From Bacillus sp. NP157 (lineage in GTDB: Bacteria > Pseudomonadota > Gammaproteobacteria > Xanthomonadales > Rhodanobacteraceae), in NCBI GenBank assembly GCA_018889975.1, contig CP076546.1, forward strand, positions 3,782,001 through 3,846,000: a stretch of 64,000 nucleotides of DNA, written 5' to 3'. Position 1 is the first letter of the stretch. Every line of letters starts with the position of its first letter. The notes below the pieces were generated by a model. That model had not been told where the DNA came from. It was given only the letters and a program-made list of their open reading frames with translations, and ran no database searches. This document shows positions 17,426 to 26,047 of this stretch, piece after piece. The translations under genes were made by a program, and so were the position numbers.

Positions 17426-18289
17426 ATGCCCCTGATGATCGATCTCATTGCCATCGACATGGACGGAACGCTCCTCGATTCCGCCCATACCATCCCCACC
17501 CGGGTAAAGGACGCCATCGCGGCTGCCCGTGCCCGGGGCGTGCGCATCGTGCTGGCGACGGGCCGACCGTTCTCGGGTATCGAGCTTTACCTCGAAGAGC
17601 TGGGCCTCGCCGGCGATGCGGACTACTGCATCACCTTCAACGGTGCCGTGATCCAGAACGCCTCGGGCAGCAAGGTCATCGCCGAGACGACGCTCGGCTA
17701 CGACGACTACATCTACTGCGAGAAGGTGGCACGCGAGCTCGGCGTGCATTTCCACGTGCTCTACGAACGCAGCATGATGACGCCGAACGCGGACATCAGC
17801 TCGCACACGGTCCGCGACGCCTACATCTCGCGCACGCCGCTGATCTATCGCTCGGTCGAGCAGGTGCAGCCGGCGTGGCGCTTCCGCAAGTTCATGATGG
17901 TCGACGACGCCGCCGTGCTCGATCGCGCCATCGCCCACCTACCGCCGGAAATGACCGAGCGCTACACGGTGGTGAAAAGCGCCGCGGACTTCCTCGAGAT
18001 CCTGCATCCGGAAGCCGGCAAGGGCCGTGCCCTCCAGACGCTGGCCGCGCAGCTGGGCGTTCCGGCGGAACGGATCATGGCGATCGGCGACCAGGAGAAC
18101 GACCTGGTCATGCTCGAGTTCGCCGGCGTCAGTGTGGCGATGGGCAACGCGATCGACAGCGTCAAGGCCGTCGCCGACCACGTGACCGCCACGAACAATG
18201 AAGCAGGTGTCGCGCTCGCCATCGAGCACTACGTGCTGTCGGACGATGCCGACCGGTCAGCGGCTCGGCGGAAGGCTGTCGGCCAGTGA
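17426..18289 (+). CDS. yidA: HAD superfamily sugar-phosphatase (YidA)
   Basis: A 287-residue Cof-type HAD phosphatase. Motif I DMDGTLLDSAH is at the N-terminus, motif II near LATGRPFSG, a cap-insertion domain of type C2 in the middle, and motif IV GDQENDLVMLEFAG near residue 220. Long stretches resemble E. coli YidA (DYCITFNGA, FLEIL, IMAIGDQEND), a phosphatase of sugar phosphates such as erythrose 4-phosphate and mannose 1-phosphate. The start is uncertain between ATG 17426 and ATG 17435; the family starts close to the second. The C-terminus is about 18 residues longer than in E. coli and overlaps the convergent LysR gene. Confidence 0.9.
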   Translation: MPLMIDLIAIDMDGTLLDSAHTIPTRVKDAIAAARARGVRIVLATGRPFSGIELYLEELGLAGDADYCITFNGAVIQNASGSKVIAETTLGYDDYIYCEKVARELGVHFHVLYERSMMTPNADISSHTVRDAYISRTPLIYRSVEQVQPAWRFRKFMMVDDAAVLDRAIAHLPPEMTERYTVVKSAADFLEILHPEAGKGRALQTLAAQLGVPAERIMAIGDQENDLVMLEFAGVSVAMGNAIDSVKAVADHVTATNNEAGVALAIEHYVLSDDADRSAARRKAVGQ

Positions 18290-19174
18290 CGCGCACCGCG
18301 TGCGGAGGAAGTCACGCAATTGCGTGATGGCGGGCGTGAGCCGCGAGCGATGCGCGCAGACGAGGTTCAGTGGCGAGGGCTCGCAATGGGCGTTCGGAAA
18401 CACTTCCCGTAGCCGGCCCGCGGCGAGGTCGCGGATCAGGTCCAGTCGCGACTTGTAGATCAGGCCTTCGCCCGCCACCGCCCAGCGACGCACCGCATCG
18501 GCATCGTCGCTCACGCGATTGCCCGAGACGGTGACCGTCTTGTCGCCGCCGGGCAGCGTGAAGCGCCAGCGTTCATGCACCTGTTCGCTCCAGACGAAGC
18601 GCAGGCAGTTGTGGCGACGCAGGTCGTCCACGCTCGTCGGCACGCCATGCTGTTCCAGGTAGGCCGGCGCGGCGCACAGCGAACGCCGGTTGTCCTCGAT
18701 CAGCGACATGGCCACCAGCGACGAATCCGACAGGGGCCCATAGCGCACGGCGGCGTCGACGGGATGCCGGACAAGATCGGTCGCGCGATCGCTCAGGCGC
18801 AGATGGATCGACAGACCCGGGTGGCGGTGCTGGAACTCGTCCAGCCAGCCCAGCAACACGTTGCGGCCGAAATCGGAGGAGACGGACAGGCGCAGCGGGC
18901 CGGTCAATGCTTCCTGGGTCTCGGCCAGCGCCTGCCTGCCCTGGATCTGGGCGTCCAGCATCGCGCGGGCATGCGGCAGGTAGCGTTCGCCATCTTCGGA
19001 CAGCTGCATGTGCCGGGTGGACCGGGTGAACAACCGCGCGCCGACCGCCTTCTCGAGCCGCTGCACGGCCACGCTGGCCAGGCCGGGCGCGACATTCAGC
19101 TGCCTGGCGGCCTCCGAAAAGCTCCCTGCTTCAACGGTCTGCACGAACATCTGGACGTCGTCGAGCCGGATCAT
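18257..19174 (-). CDS. LysR family transcriptional regulator
   Basis: 305 residues. The N-terminal helix-turn-helix (SFSEAARQLNVAPGLASVAVQRLEKAVGARLF) and the RSTRHMQLSEDG turn are standard LysR, followed by the effector-binding domain. Its 3' end overlaps yidA by about 33 bp in convergent orientation. It is divergent from an MDR oxidoreductase starting at 19270 across 95 bp, so it most likely regulates that oxidoreductase operon and itself. Confidence 0.92.
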   Translation of the reverse strand: MIRLDDVQMFVQTVEAGSFSEAARQLNVAPGLASVAVQRLEKAVGARLFTRSTRHMQLSEDGERYLPHARAMLDAQIQGRQALAETQEALTGPLRLSVSSDFGRNVLLGWLDEFQHRHPGLSIHLRLSDRATDLVRHPVDAAVRYGPLSDSSLVAMSLIEDNRRSLCAAPAYLEQHGVPTSVDDLRRHNCLRFVWSEQVHERWRFTLPGGDKTVTVSGNRVSDDADAVRRWAVAGEGLIYKSRLDLIRDLAAGRLREVFPNAHCEPSPLNLVCAHRSRLTPAITQLRDFLRTRCASLADSLPPSR

Positions 19175-19269
19175 TTTCCCGATTCCGCAGAAAGTGTTAA
19201 CGATGCAGGCCGATTTTTACTCGATTCCGATAAAGACACAATGAAGCCTTTCCTGCCCAAAGGATCTCC

Positions 19270-20280
19270 ATGAAAGCGATCGGATTCTCCAGCAACGAGC
19301 GCGTCGACCACCCGGATGCGCTGCGCGACTTCGACCTCCCCGAGCCGACCCTGCGCGAGCACGACATCCTCGTCGAGGTGCGGGCCGTGTCGGTCAATCC
19401 CGTCGACACCAAGGTTCGCCGGAATGGCGATATCCCCGCCGACGGCCCGCGCATCCTCGGTTGGGACGCCGCCGGCATCGTCCGTGCCACGGGTCCTCTG
19501 GCGACGCGCTTCAAGCCGGGCGACCGCGTCTGGTACGCCGGCGACATCACCCGGCCGGGTAGCAATAGCGAGCTGCACGCCGTCGACGAACGCATCGTCG
19601 GGCCGATGCCGCGGTCGCTGGATTTCGCCGAGGCGGCGTCGCTGCCACTTACCGCGATCACCGCGTGGGAACTGCTGTTCGATCGCCTCCGCGTGCACGA
19701 AGCCGACCCGACCGACAACGGCGTGCTGCTGGTCACCGGTGCAGCGGGTGGCGTGGGCTCGATCCTGACCCAACTTGCCCGTCGACTCACCGGACTGACG
19801 GTCATCGGCACGGCATCGCGACCGGAAACCCGCGAGTGGGTGCTGGAGCACGGTGCGCACCACGTGATCGATCATCGCAAGCCGTGGGCTGCGCAGCTGG
19901 AAGCGCTGGGTATCGAGCACGTCGATTACGTCGCCGGCCTCAACGAAAGCGCGGGCTACGTGCCGCAGATCGCCGAGGTGCTTCGCCCCGAAGGCCAGTT
20001 CGCGCTCATCGACGATCCGAAGAACCTCGACATCGGGCCGTTCAAGACGAAGTCGATCTCGATCCACTGGGAGCTGATGTACACCCGCCCGATCTTCACG
20101 ACCCGCAGCATCGCGCGCCAGCATGCCTTGCTGCGTCGCGTGGCGGAGCTCGTCGATCGCGGCGACCTGGTGCATACGCTCACGCGTCGCATCGATGGCT
20201 TCGATGCCGCCGGCTTGAAGGCAGCGCATGCGCTGGTCGAGGCTGGCAGCATGATCGGCAAGGTCGTCGTCGTTCGCTGA
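19270..20280 (+). CDS. Zinc-type alcohol dehydrogenase-like / quinone oxidoreductase (MDR family)
   Basis: A 336-residue medium-chain dehydrogenase/reductase. The N-terminal GroES-like fold contains VSVNPVDTKVRRNGD, and the Rossmann domain starts at LLVTGAAGGVGSILTQLA. The catalytic zinc Cys/His set of true alcohol dehydrogenases is missing, as in ZADH2/QOR-type NADPH reductases. It probably reduces quinones or enals with NADPH. AAAGGATCT precedes ATG 19270. It is followed after 21 bp by an HbpS-like gene, likely the same operon, and faces a LysR regulator. Confidence 0.88.
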   Translation: MKAIGFSSNERVDHPDALRDFDLPEPTLREHDILVEVRAVSVNPVDTKVRRNGDIPADGPRILGWDAAGIVRATGPLATRFKPGDRVWYAGDITRPGSNSELHAVDERIVGPMPRSLDFAEAASLPLTAITAWELLFDRLRVHEADPTDNGVLLVTGAAGGVGSILTQLARRLTGLTVIGTASRPETREWVLEHGAHHVIDHRKPWAAQLEALGIEHVDYVAGLNESAGYVPQIAEVLRPEGQFALIDDPKNLDIGPFKTKSISIHWELMYTRPIFTTRSIARQHALLRRVAELVDRGDLVHTLTRRIDGFDAAGLKAAHALVEAGSMIGKVVVVR

Positions 20281-20301
20281 TCGGTTACAGGACACTCTCC
20301 G

Positions 20302-20739
20302 ATGAATGCACCAGTGAACGTGAAGACCGTCGCTACCCATGGGCTTAGCCTGGAAGCGGCTTACGCCCTGCTGGCCGAGGCACGCCGTGCCTGCGAAGCA
20401 CGCGGCTTTGCACCGACGATCGCGATCACCGACGCGGGAGGCCATCTGCGTGTGCTTGAGCGCGCCGACTCGGCGCCATTCCTCACCGCCGAGGTCGCGG
20501 CCGACAAGGCATGGACGTCGGCGTCGTTCGGGCTATCGACGCATGACTGGAACCGCTACATGGGCGAACCCACGGTCGCCCCGCTGGCACACCACCCACG
20601 GCTGATGCCCGTGGGCGGTGGCTTGCCGATCTATGTCGACGGTGCGCTGACCGGTGGTATCGGCATTTCCGGCGGGACGTCGGTGCAGGATCACGAGGCG
20701 GGGGAAGACGCGCTTCGTGCGCTGGGGCTGCTGGCCTGA
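20302..20739 (+). CDS. GlcG/HbpS family protein
   Basis: A 145-residue single-domain GlcG/HbpS protein. The typical features are AITDAGGHLRVLERADSAPFLT, a Lys-Ala-Trp (DKAW) before TSASFG, and the C-terminal LPIYVDGALTGGIGISGGT with EDALRALG. Members bind haem, act as redox sensors or have unknown metabolic roles; no signal peptide is present here. It is the second gene behind the MDR oxidoreductase (21-bp gap), suggesting a shared redox or electrophile response under the divergent LysR regulator. Confidence 0.88.
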   Translation: MNAPVNVKTVATHGLSLEAAYALLAEARRACEARGFAPTIAITDAGGHLRVLERADSAPFLTAEVAADKAWTSASFGLSTHDWNRYMGEPTVAPLAHHPRLMPVGGGLPIYVDGALTGGIGISGGTSVQDHEAGEDALRALGLLA

Positions 20740-20851
20740 TTCGTCTTTCCGGGAAGGCGATGCCAGGGAAGGCTGCTGACAATTCCAGGTAGTGGGGGGT
20801 GGTATTCCTTGGCGGGAACGTTCTTCCCACACTGCCTTCAAAGGAAACCCC

Positions 20852-21235
20852 ATGGTTGCCCTGTCGCCCACCGCCCTCGACGCCTTCCTCACCCAGCAAG
20901 ACGACGCGCCCATCGTCATGCTGAACCTGATCCGCTTCGAGCCCGATGGCGGGCGCGAACGGTACCTGCAGTATCTCCAGATGGCCCGGCCGATCCTGGC
21001 GCGGTTCGGCGCGAGGATCGTGTTCGGCGGCGATGGGCTTGCCGTGCTTACCGAGGGGGATACGCAGGGCTGGGATGCCGTCGTGCTGGTCGAGTATCCG
21101 AACCGGACCGCGTTCAAGACGATGGTGGCCGATGCGGAGTATCAGGTGGCTTTCAAGGTCGGTGTTTCGGCGATTGCGGATATTGTTTTGCAGCCGACCA
21201 AACCCTTTGGAGATGTCGTCTCGACTGGCCAGTAG
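20852..21235 (+). CDS. DUF1330-like protein
   Basis: A 127-residue small alpha/beta protein with a ferredoxin-like dimeric barrel pattern. Typical pieces are APIVMLNLIRFEPDGGRERYLQYLQMARPI and the later WDAVVLVEYPNRTAFKTMVADAEYQ, which match DUF1330-type proteins of the EthD/NIPSNAP-like superfamily. AAGGAAA precedes ATG 20852, ruling out the longer in-frame GTG/ATG starts. The role is unknown; relatives are often found near catabolic or redox genes. Confidence 0.8.
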   Translation: MVALSPTALDAFLTQQDDAPIVMLNLIRFEPDGGRERYLQYLQMARPILARFGARIVFGGDGLAVLTEGDTQGWDAVVLVEYPNRTAFKTMVADAEYQVAFKVGVSAIADIVLQPTKPFGDVVSTGQ

Positions 21236-21275
21236 TTGACGTGCAGCCAGCGTGCCGCTCGTGGCGCCGGAAAAG

Positions 21276-21605
21276 CTACTTCTTCGATACTTTCTTTTTC
21301 GGCACGGGCAGCTCGCTGGCGGTAACGATCATGAGCTTCGATAGCCAGTCACGGTCGTCCCACTTGTCGCCCGGGACGAGAATGCACGGCTTCGCGCCTG
21401 GATAAGGAAGGCCTTCTTCCCACTTACCGAGGAAGGCCTTGCCTCCATCGGTCGGCTTGACGAAAAGCTGGTCATCCGCGATCAAGGCAATCACCTTTTC
21501 GCCGTGATAGATCGCATATTCACCGAACATCTTTTTCGCCGAGACTTTGCCGAGCGATGAAAGCTGGTCGAGGATGAAGTCTGCCGTGCGTTGCTGTGAG
21601 CCCAT
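21276..21605 (-). CDS. TfoX N-terminal domain protein
   Basis: A 109-residue protein with only the TfoX/Sxy N-terminal domain: FILDQLSSLGKVSAKKMFGEYAIYHGEKVIALIADDQLFVK, followed by a Lys-rich C-terminus. The full Sxy competence regulator has a second domain that is missing here, so a role in natural competence is not implied. GGGGGAAAC precedes ATG 21605. It lies immediately left of the radical SAM remnant that borders the second accessory island. Confidence 0.9.
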   Translation of the reverse strand: MGSQQRTADFILDQLSSLGKVSAKKMFGEYAIYHGEKVIALIADDQLFVKPTDGGKAFLGKWEEGLPYPGAKPCILVPGDKWDDRDWLSKLMIVTASELPVPKKKVSKK

Positions 21606-21665
21606 GTGTTTCCCCCTCGTCGCCCTGCGCAGTGTCGGTGATAAACGGTATCGCGATGCGCGATG

Positions 21666-22130
21666 TCAGAACAGCTCCCCTTGCGGCGAAACAATCCGCG
21701 GCGCCACGAACCGCGACGTATCCAGCACCGTATCCCACGCCTTGTGCAGCTCCGCCGTCCGCGTGGCCATCTGCACCTGCTTGCGAATGACGTCTGCGAA
21801 TACCAACACCACGTTGCGTTCGGCCATCGGCGCGAGGATGCCCAGGGCGCGTTCACTAAGCGTGTTCTTGGTAACGTTGGTGAACTTATGCTTGCATTCG
21901 TTGAGCGGCGCCAGCGCCCCACGCGTGAACCGCCATTGCTTCTCGACCGGCCGATACGGATCGGTTCTCCTGCCGATTCTGACCGGTTTGCGAATGTAGT
22001 TCATCTTCGCCGGATCGCCGCGCAGAAGCTCAACGAGGTTGGTCTTGGTGAACAGCTTGGCCTCGAAGTCTAGGCCGGTCGTCAGGTTGAGTCAGCCGTG
22101 CGAGGGGCGGGCGTAGCAGTGGATTCAGCG
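21666..22130 (-). pseudogene. Decayed partial copy of PA0069-type radical SAM gene
   Basis: This stretch aligns with the 3' two-thirds of the intact gene at 27510-28592. It keeps the shared C-terminus (DTSRFVAPRIVSPQGELF) but lacks about 390 bp internally, joined in frame at a Val-Phe found at both edges (VF-ADVIRK). In the left part the Fe-S motif CIYC has its first Cys codon changed to TGA and a further TGA follows, so it cannot work. The first 69 bp after the 3' end match the intact gene perfectly. It marks the left edge of the accessory island. Confidence 0.9.
21682..21750. repeat. 69-bp perfect direct repeat, left copy
   Basis: Starting TGCGGCGAAACAATCCGCGG, this 69-bp stretch is identical to 27526-27594. 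It covers the 3' coding end of the radical SAM gene and its decayed copy. The two copies bracket a low-GC island of about 5.4 kb. Confidence 0.9.
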
Positions 22131-22471
22131 ATGCAGCGATGCCGCGATGCCGTAGCGTGTTCAAACCTTTTCTGAAGTGCCCATTTCTGAACAAGCTATT
22201 GGTTCGAGATCGACACACTCTAGGACCGGGATGCTCGAATCGCCCTCGATGTTCGGCAGGATCGCAGACGATAGCCTCCTCACCCCTTACCACGTTGAAT
22301 CCCAGCTCTTCTATCATCACGCGCGTTGAGTTCATCGGAGAGCCGCTGAATAATGCACGACGGCTTGCGCGATGAGGCATCAGGACCAGACTTGTGGCAC
22401 TTAGCCTCAAGATCGAGGACGATTATCAGCTTGAGAAAGAGGCGCGAACTGACCCGTGGAGAGCCTAATTC
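22131..22471. other. Intergenic island edge without a clear gene
   Basis: This 340-bp spacer between the radical SAM remnant and the PD-(D/E)XK-like gene shows no convincing gene. A short open stretch ending at 22469 (LSLKIEDDYQLEKEARTDPW) reads like real protein but has a stop just upstream, so it may be the broken end of a lost gene. GGAGA at 22453-22463 is the likely ribosome site for the next gene. Confidence 0.4.
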
Positions 22472-23242
22472 GTGGATGCTAAAGAAATCACAAGGCGAAT
22501 CTGTGCTGGCGTACTAAATGCTCTGGATACTAAGCGACTACTTTTTGGCATCGAGGGCGACAGCACCAATAATCCGGAGCTTCGTCCAGAGTACATTACG
22601 ACAATCGAAGTAGCCAAGTCGCTCACAGATATCGATCATGATGTCTGTGTCGAGGCTCCTATGAAGGATCTGCGTGCGATTGCTCTTATCTTCTCGATGT
22701 TGAACGAGCAACCCGGCGAGGTACGAGAAGAAATACGGGCGAAGTATCTTTTCGGAAAGAAAGATAGTAAGCGCTTGGATGTCTTGGTAATGCCGGGGGG
22801 TGTGACCGGCCTTCCGTTGCTTATGGTCGAAGCTAAGCTGAGTGTTGGCAATTTCTCTGGCATCAAGAAAGACATAGATCGACTGATCAGGATATTCGAT
22901 ATGTTCAGCGAAGTCGGCGCGTTTAAACCTGGAAGGACGCTATACGCTGCGGCGGTATTTCACGAATGGATCGAGGGTAGTGATGGCGGACGCGCAAGCG
23001 AGGCTGGTGCGCGAACGGTAGCAGACATTAAGTCGTACTTATGCACCGTCCAGCACGGCCGTCCATGGCTTTACACAAACGCCGCCCTGCTTGACACAGC
23101 AGCACTGATTGTCCCGGCCGTCACTTACGTGGAGTCGTATCCGGACGACACGTACGAAGAAGTTCTCACGAGGAAAAGCCTTACCTTTCTCCCAGGCCTC
23201 GTGTTGATGGGTATCAGCCCAGACGTTTCCGACGCGTTCTAG
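22472..23242 (+). CDS. PD-(D/E)XK nuclease-like protein of accessory island
   Basis: A 256-residue protein starting at GTG 22472. The core RLDVLVM followed by PLLMVEAKLS gives Asp103 and Glu120-x-Lys122, the spacing and hydrophobic strands of a PD-(D/E)XK nuclease active site. An acidic Glu in the first helix region (IEVAKSL, Glu46) could complete it. Composition is AT-rich compared with the chromosome. It is convergent with the DUF4145 gene. I recognise no named family; a restriction-like or defence nuclease is the best guess, though nuclease-fold proteins can be inactive. Confidence 0.6.
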   Translation: MDAKEITRRICAGVLNALDTKRLLFGIEGDSTNNPELRPEYITTIEVAKSLTDIDHDVCVEAPMKDLRAIALIFSMLNEQPGEVREEIRAKYLFGKKDSKRLDVLVMPGGVTGLPLLMVEAKLSVGNFSGIKKDIDRLIRIFDMFSEVGAFKPGRTLYAAAVFHEWIEGSDGGRASEAGARTVADIKSYLCTVQHGRPWLYTNAALLDTAALIVPAVTYVESYPDDTYEEVLTRKSLTFLPGLVLMGISPDVSDAF

Positions 23243-23404
23243 CGGTAGTCTCCATCGAACTTAATCGCTGTGTGGATTCCTGAGTGGGCGCGGCGATGCG
23301 GAATCCGGCAGCTGCGCTAGGTACATTTCCATTCGGTTCGCTACGCATCGGTGCAGACGTAAACTGGTCGTTGTCCAAAGCTTCAGGCGAGTAATATCCT
23401 TGCC

Positions 23405-24154
23405 TCAATTCGCAATGCTGTCTTCAACCGACGGCATTAAATTCCCCAGCTCTTGCATGGCTGGCTCGACCGGGGCCTCCTTTCTTGGAAGCCTTTTCAG
23501 TTCATTTTGACTCACGCGCTTTAACGTATAGACCTGTTCAAGCATGTGGTCGATCACTGAGAAGGCCGCAGTCACCTGTTTCGGCGTCGCCTTCTCTGCG
23601 CTGTGAGTCGCGCTGTTGCCTAGCTCTCTGATGGCATGCAGGCACTGCTCGCCATCCTCGGTGATGAGTGATCGCTCGCGGAGCTTGGTTATCTTCTTGT
23701 CAAGGTCGCGACCTTTAACGTTTAGGACTCTACAGAAAGTTTCGACGATATTCCTGATGCCTTGACCCGTCAGGACCATGAGCCCTCCATCGAAGGCCTT
23801 GATCGTTTCGCGATAAATCTCAGCAAGCTCGAAAGGCAGTTGCCATATCTCCGCGCGCGGTGTGTAAACATTGCGATGAGGATACTGCTCGCGCGTCGTC
23901 AAATATTCTTCTGAACGAGGATCGTAGTCCTCAGAGTTTGTCGAAAGGCGCTGAAAGGACAGCTGATCGCAGCCCTGACACTGGACAATCATGTTTTCCT
24001 CTGTCCAGTGGTAGACGTAGCCTGGGGAGTGTTCGCTTCCATGCTCCGTCACACCGGTTATCCTTCGATGCCATGTTTCAACGCGGCAGCGATTGCATGA
24101 GTGTTTAAATCGTTCACCTTCACCCGTAGCCTCATATCGTGTTGTTGCGCTCAT
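23405..24154 (-). CDS. DUF4145 domain protein with zinc ribbon
   Basis: A 249-residue protein. The N-terminal zinc-ribbon pairs are CNRC (about 20-23) and CQGC (about 59-62), followed by a helical DUF4145 domain: GGLMVLTGQGIRNIVETFCRVLNVKGRDLDKKI, then CLHAIRELGNSATHSA. The last motif (R-x-L-G-N-x-A-x-H) is the DUF4145 hallmark shared with HEPN-like proteins. DUF4145 proteins are often found in restriction and defence loci; the role here is not known. It lies downstream of the three-gene operon on the same strand, 92 bp away, so may be its last member. Confidence 0.78.
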   Translation of the reverse strand: MSATTRYEATGEGERFKHSCNRCRVETWHRRITGVTEHGSEHSPGYVYHWTEENMIVQCQGCDQLSFQRLSTNSEDYDPRSEEYLTTREQYPHRNVYTPRAEIWQLPFELAEIYRETIKAFDGGLMVLTGQGIRNIVETFCRVLNVKGRDLDKKITKLRERSLITEDGEQCLHAIRELGNSATHSAEKATPKQVTAAFSVIDHMLEQVYTLKRVSQNELKRLPRKEAPVEPAMQELGNLMPSVEDSIAN

Positions 24155-24246
24155 AATCTCATCCTTCCCTGTGCAGCCTTGTGTCTGGCAACGGCGCTAT
24201 CATCGACTGTCTCATGACTTCGTGGTCTCTGCCTTATACGTGATCA

Positions 24247-24930
24247 CTACATCACCGCTTGACCCAAGGTGTCTCTGAGAATCTGCACAACTATCTGCTC
24301 CTCGTTTCCAAATCCTTGGACGGAGGCGACTGCATCTCGCGCGAGTATGACGGCTCCGCGCCTATCGGACGTACGACGTGCCTTTATCTTATCGATCGTA
24401 TGGGGTTTCCGCCCGACAAGATCAGATACCGAATCGACGACGTTACCAGTACCGGAAAGCACCGCCTTGGCTGATATGCTTGGCGTGATTCTGATTCCTG
24501 ATAGCTGAAGTGATTCAACGCGCCATGCCTCGCCAGAATTTCGTTCAAGCAGGCGCAGCCACTGCAATGCGTCGACGCGTGATTGTTCCACGGTCAATCG
24601 AAAACCACAGACCTCAGATAGCGAGGAGATGAGTACGTTCGACGATCTAGGCTCGTTCACCATTTCCAGGATGGACTCGCCCGTATTCGCAACGAATGCG
24701 TACTGCTTATACTGAATCTGATGAGTGGTGAACTCTTCACCGAAAGGATCAATGTCAGTTATATCGAACTCTAGGCGCTCAACGTACCTGGCTTCGACGT
24801 ACGTCTTTCTTACGCGGTCGACGACAAATCCTGATGCTCGTTCGGGGTCGAATGGGTTTGTACGTAGTCCTTTTGCTAGCTTCGAGGCGTCCATGGGCCA
24901 AGAGGCTGCCATCCAGCGGTGACGAGTCAT
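24247..24930 (-). CDS. Island operon protein C, unknown
   Basis: A 227-residue protein, third gene of a compact operon; its ATG lies one base after the stop of the preceding gene. There are no transmembrane segments, and the pattern is mixed alpha/beta: FVVDRVRKTYVEARYVERLEFDITDIDPFGEEFTTHQ, a region likely to form beta-hairpins, and a C-terminal helical part. I see no catalytic motif. The start could be an internal Met (residue 13) instead. Coupling to genes with nuclease-like features suggests a structural or specificity subunit, which is inference only. Confidence 0.6.
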   Translation of the reverse strand: MTRHRWMAASWPMDASKLAKGLRTNPFDPERASGFVVDRVRKTYVEARYVERLEFDITDIDPFGEEFTTHQIQYKQYAFVANTGESILEMVNEPRSSNVLISSLSEVCGFRLTVEQSRVDALQWLRLLERNSGEAWRVESLQLSGIRITPSISAKAVLSGTGNVVDSVSDLVGRKPHTIDKIKARRTSDRRGAVILARDAVASVQGFGNEEQIVVQILRDTLGQAVM

Positions 24931-24931
24931 G

Positions 24932-26047
24932 CTATTCGTCGCTCCCTATCGGCGTCACGTCCAATGCCTCTGCCTTCGCAAGGCTGCTTTCGGCTGCAGC
25001 TTCCAACAATAAAAGTAGCTGCTTTCTCTCTCCATCTTGCGGCGGTCGCTGCGATTTATTGTAGCTGCCATTAGCAAAAGCTGTTACGCCAGTGACACCG
25101 TATTTGAACCCCGTACCATCGGCCTTGCCTTCGAATGCTGCTTCAAGGGACAGAATGTGGGGAGGTTTTTCGTTCCGTACGGCCCGCCAGGAGATGGATG
25201 TCACGAAAAAACCCTTCGCAATTAGGTCCTGAAACATGCTCGACGCGACCAGATTGTCCCCACTCAGTGCCACATGCTTCACGATACCCAGCATTTCCTG
25301 TTCGGCAGCTTTGTTTTCTTCGATTGCTACGTCGAGATCATCCGCGTGAGCGGTGCCAGCTTGCAAAGTTGCGACACGAACTCTCGTGACCGTTTGAAGC
25401 TTATGTCCAGCGATGCTCACGATGAGGCTGGTGAAAAACGCCGTCCTGGCTTCGGGAGTTCCGAGGTGGGACACGCGGATTTCTGATGTTGAGATCTTCG
25501 GTCTAGAAGTTTCACTTAAGATTCGATTGATTTGAGCGACAATCGTCCGTGACTTTTCCGTGGCGGGAATGCGGACTACCGTCTTTCCTCCTTCGTTGGA
25601 GAAAGATAGCTCGGCATCACGCAGGGTCTTCTGTAGAAGACGAGTTCTCGAATACTCCGTCTCCTCGTAACCGACGGCCATGATCAACTCAGTGGTTCCG
25701 CGTTTTCGCGCAGCCACATCGTCGCGGGGGTTCAGCCCGTGGTACTTGGCTATGGCGTCTCGTAGTTCGCTCTGCGAAACCTCTTCCGAAAGGGTTACGG
25801 TAGCCATACGCTCACCTCGACGTGACGGCTCCCCACGTTTTATCATGCCAGCGACATCGTGGAAGTCATGTTGCAGGAGCGACAAGCGGTCCGCTAACGT
25901 CTCGCGAGACTCTCGGTGCGAGTAGAAGATTCCGCGATCTCTCCCTAATTCATGGAGAACGCTCGGAGTCAGACGCTGCTTGGATGCCTGCAAGAGATCG
26001 TATATGTCCTTGTCGGTGGCGAACGGGATTGATGGCGGCTTAGACAT
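24932..26047 (-). CDS. Island operon protein B, unknown
   Basis: A 371-residue soluble protein. Residues 8-60 form a small helical domain (DIYDLLQASKQRLTPSVLHELGRDRGIFYS, then ETLADRLSLLQHDFHDV) that looks like a SAP/HeH-style nucleic-acid-binding hairpin or winged helix. The rest is mixed alpha/beta, with a TRVRVATL strand and a C-terminal Gly/Lys-rich part (FKYGVTGVTAFANGSYNKSQ). No nuclease or ATPase motif is visible. Its ATG overlaps the end of the upstream gene by 8 bp and its stop is one base from the next start, so all three proteins are probably made together and act as a complex. Confidence 0.62.
   Translation of the reverse strand: MSKPPSIPFATDKDIYDLLQASKQRLTPSVLHELGRDRGIFYSHRESRETLADRLSLLQHDFHDVAGMIKRGEPSRRGERMATVTLSEEVSQSELRDAIAKYHGLNPRDDVAARKRGTTELIMAVGYEETEYSRTRLLQKTLRDAELSFSNEGGKTVVRIPATEKSRTIVAQINRILSETSRPKISTSEIRVSHLGTPEARTAFFTSLIVSIAGHKLQTVTRVRVATLQAGTAHADDLDVAIEENKAAEQEMLGIVKHVALSGDNLVASSMFQDLIAKGFFVTSISWRAVRNEKPPHILSLEAAFEGKADGTGFKYGVTGVTAFANGSYNKSQRPPQDGERKQLLLLLEAAAESSLAKAEALDVTPIGSDE

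Noticed and set aside
22030-22410. Minus-strand frame of about 126 codons in the island edge
   Set aside because: Its C-terminal half is an out-of-frame reading of the radical SAM remnant; the rest has no support.
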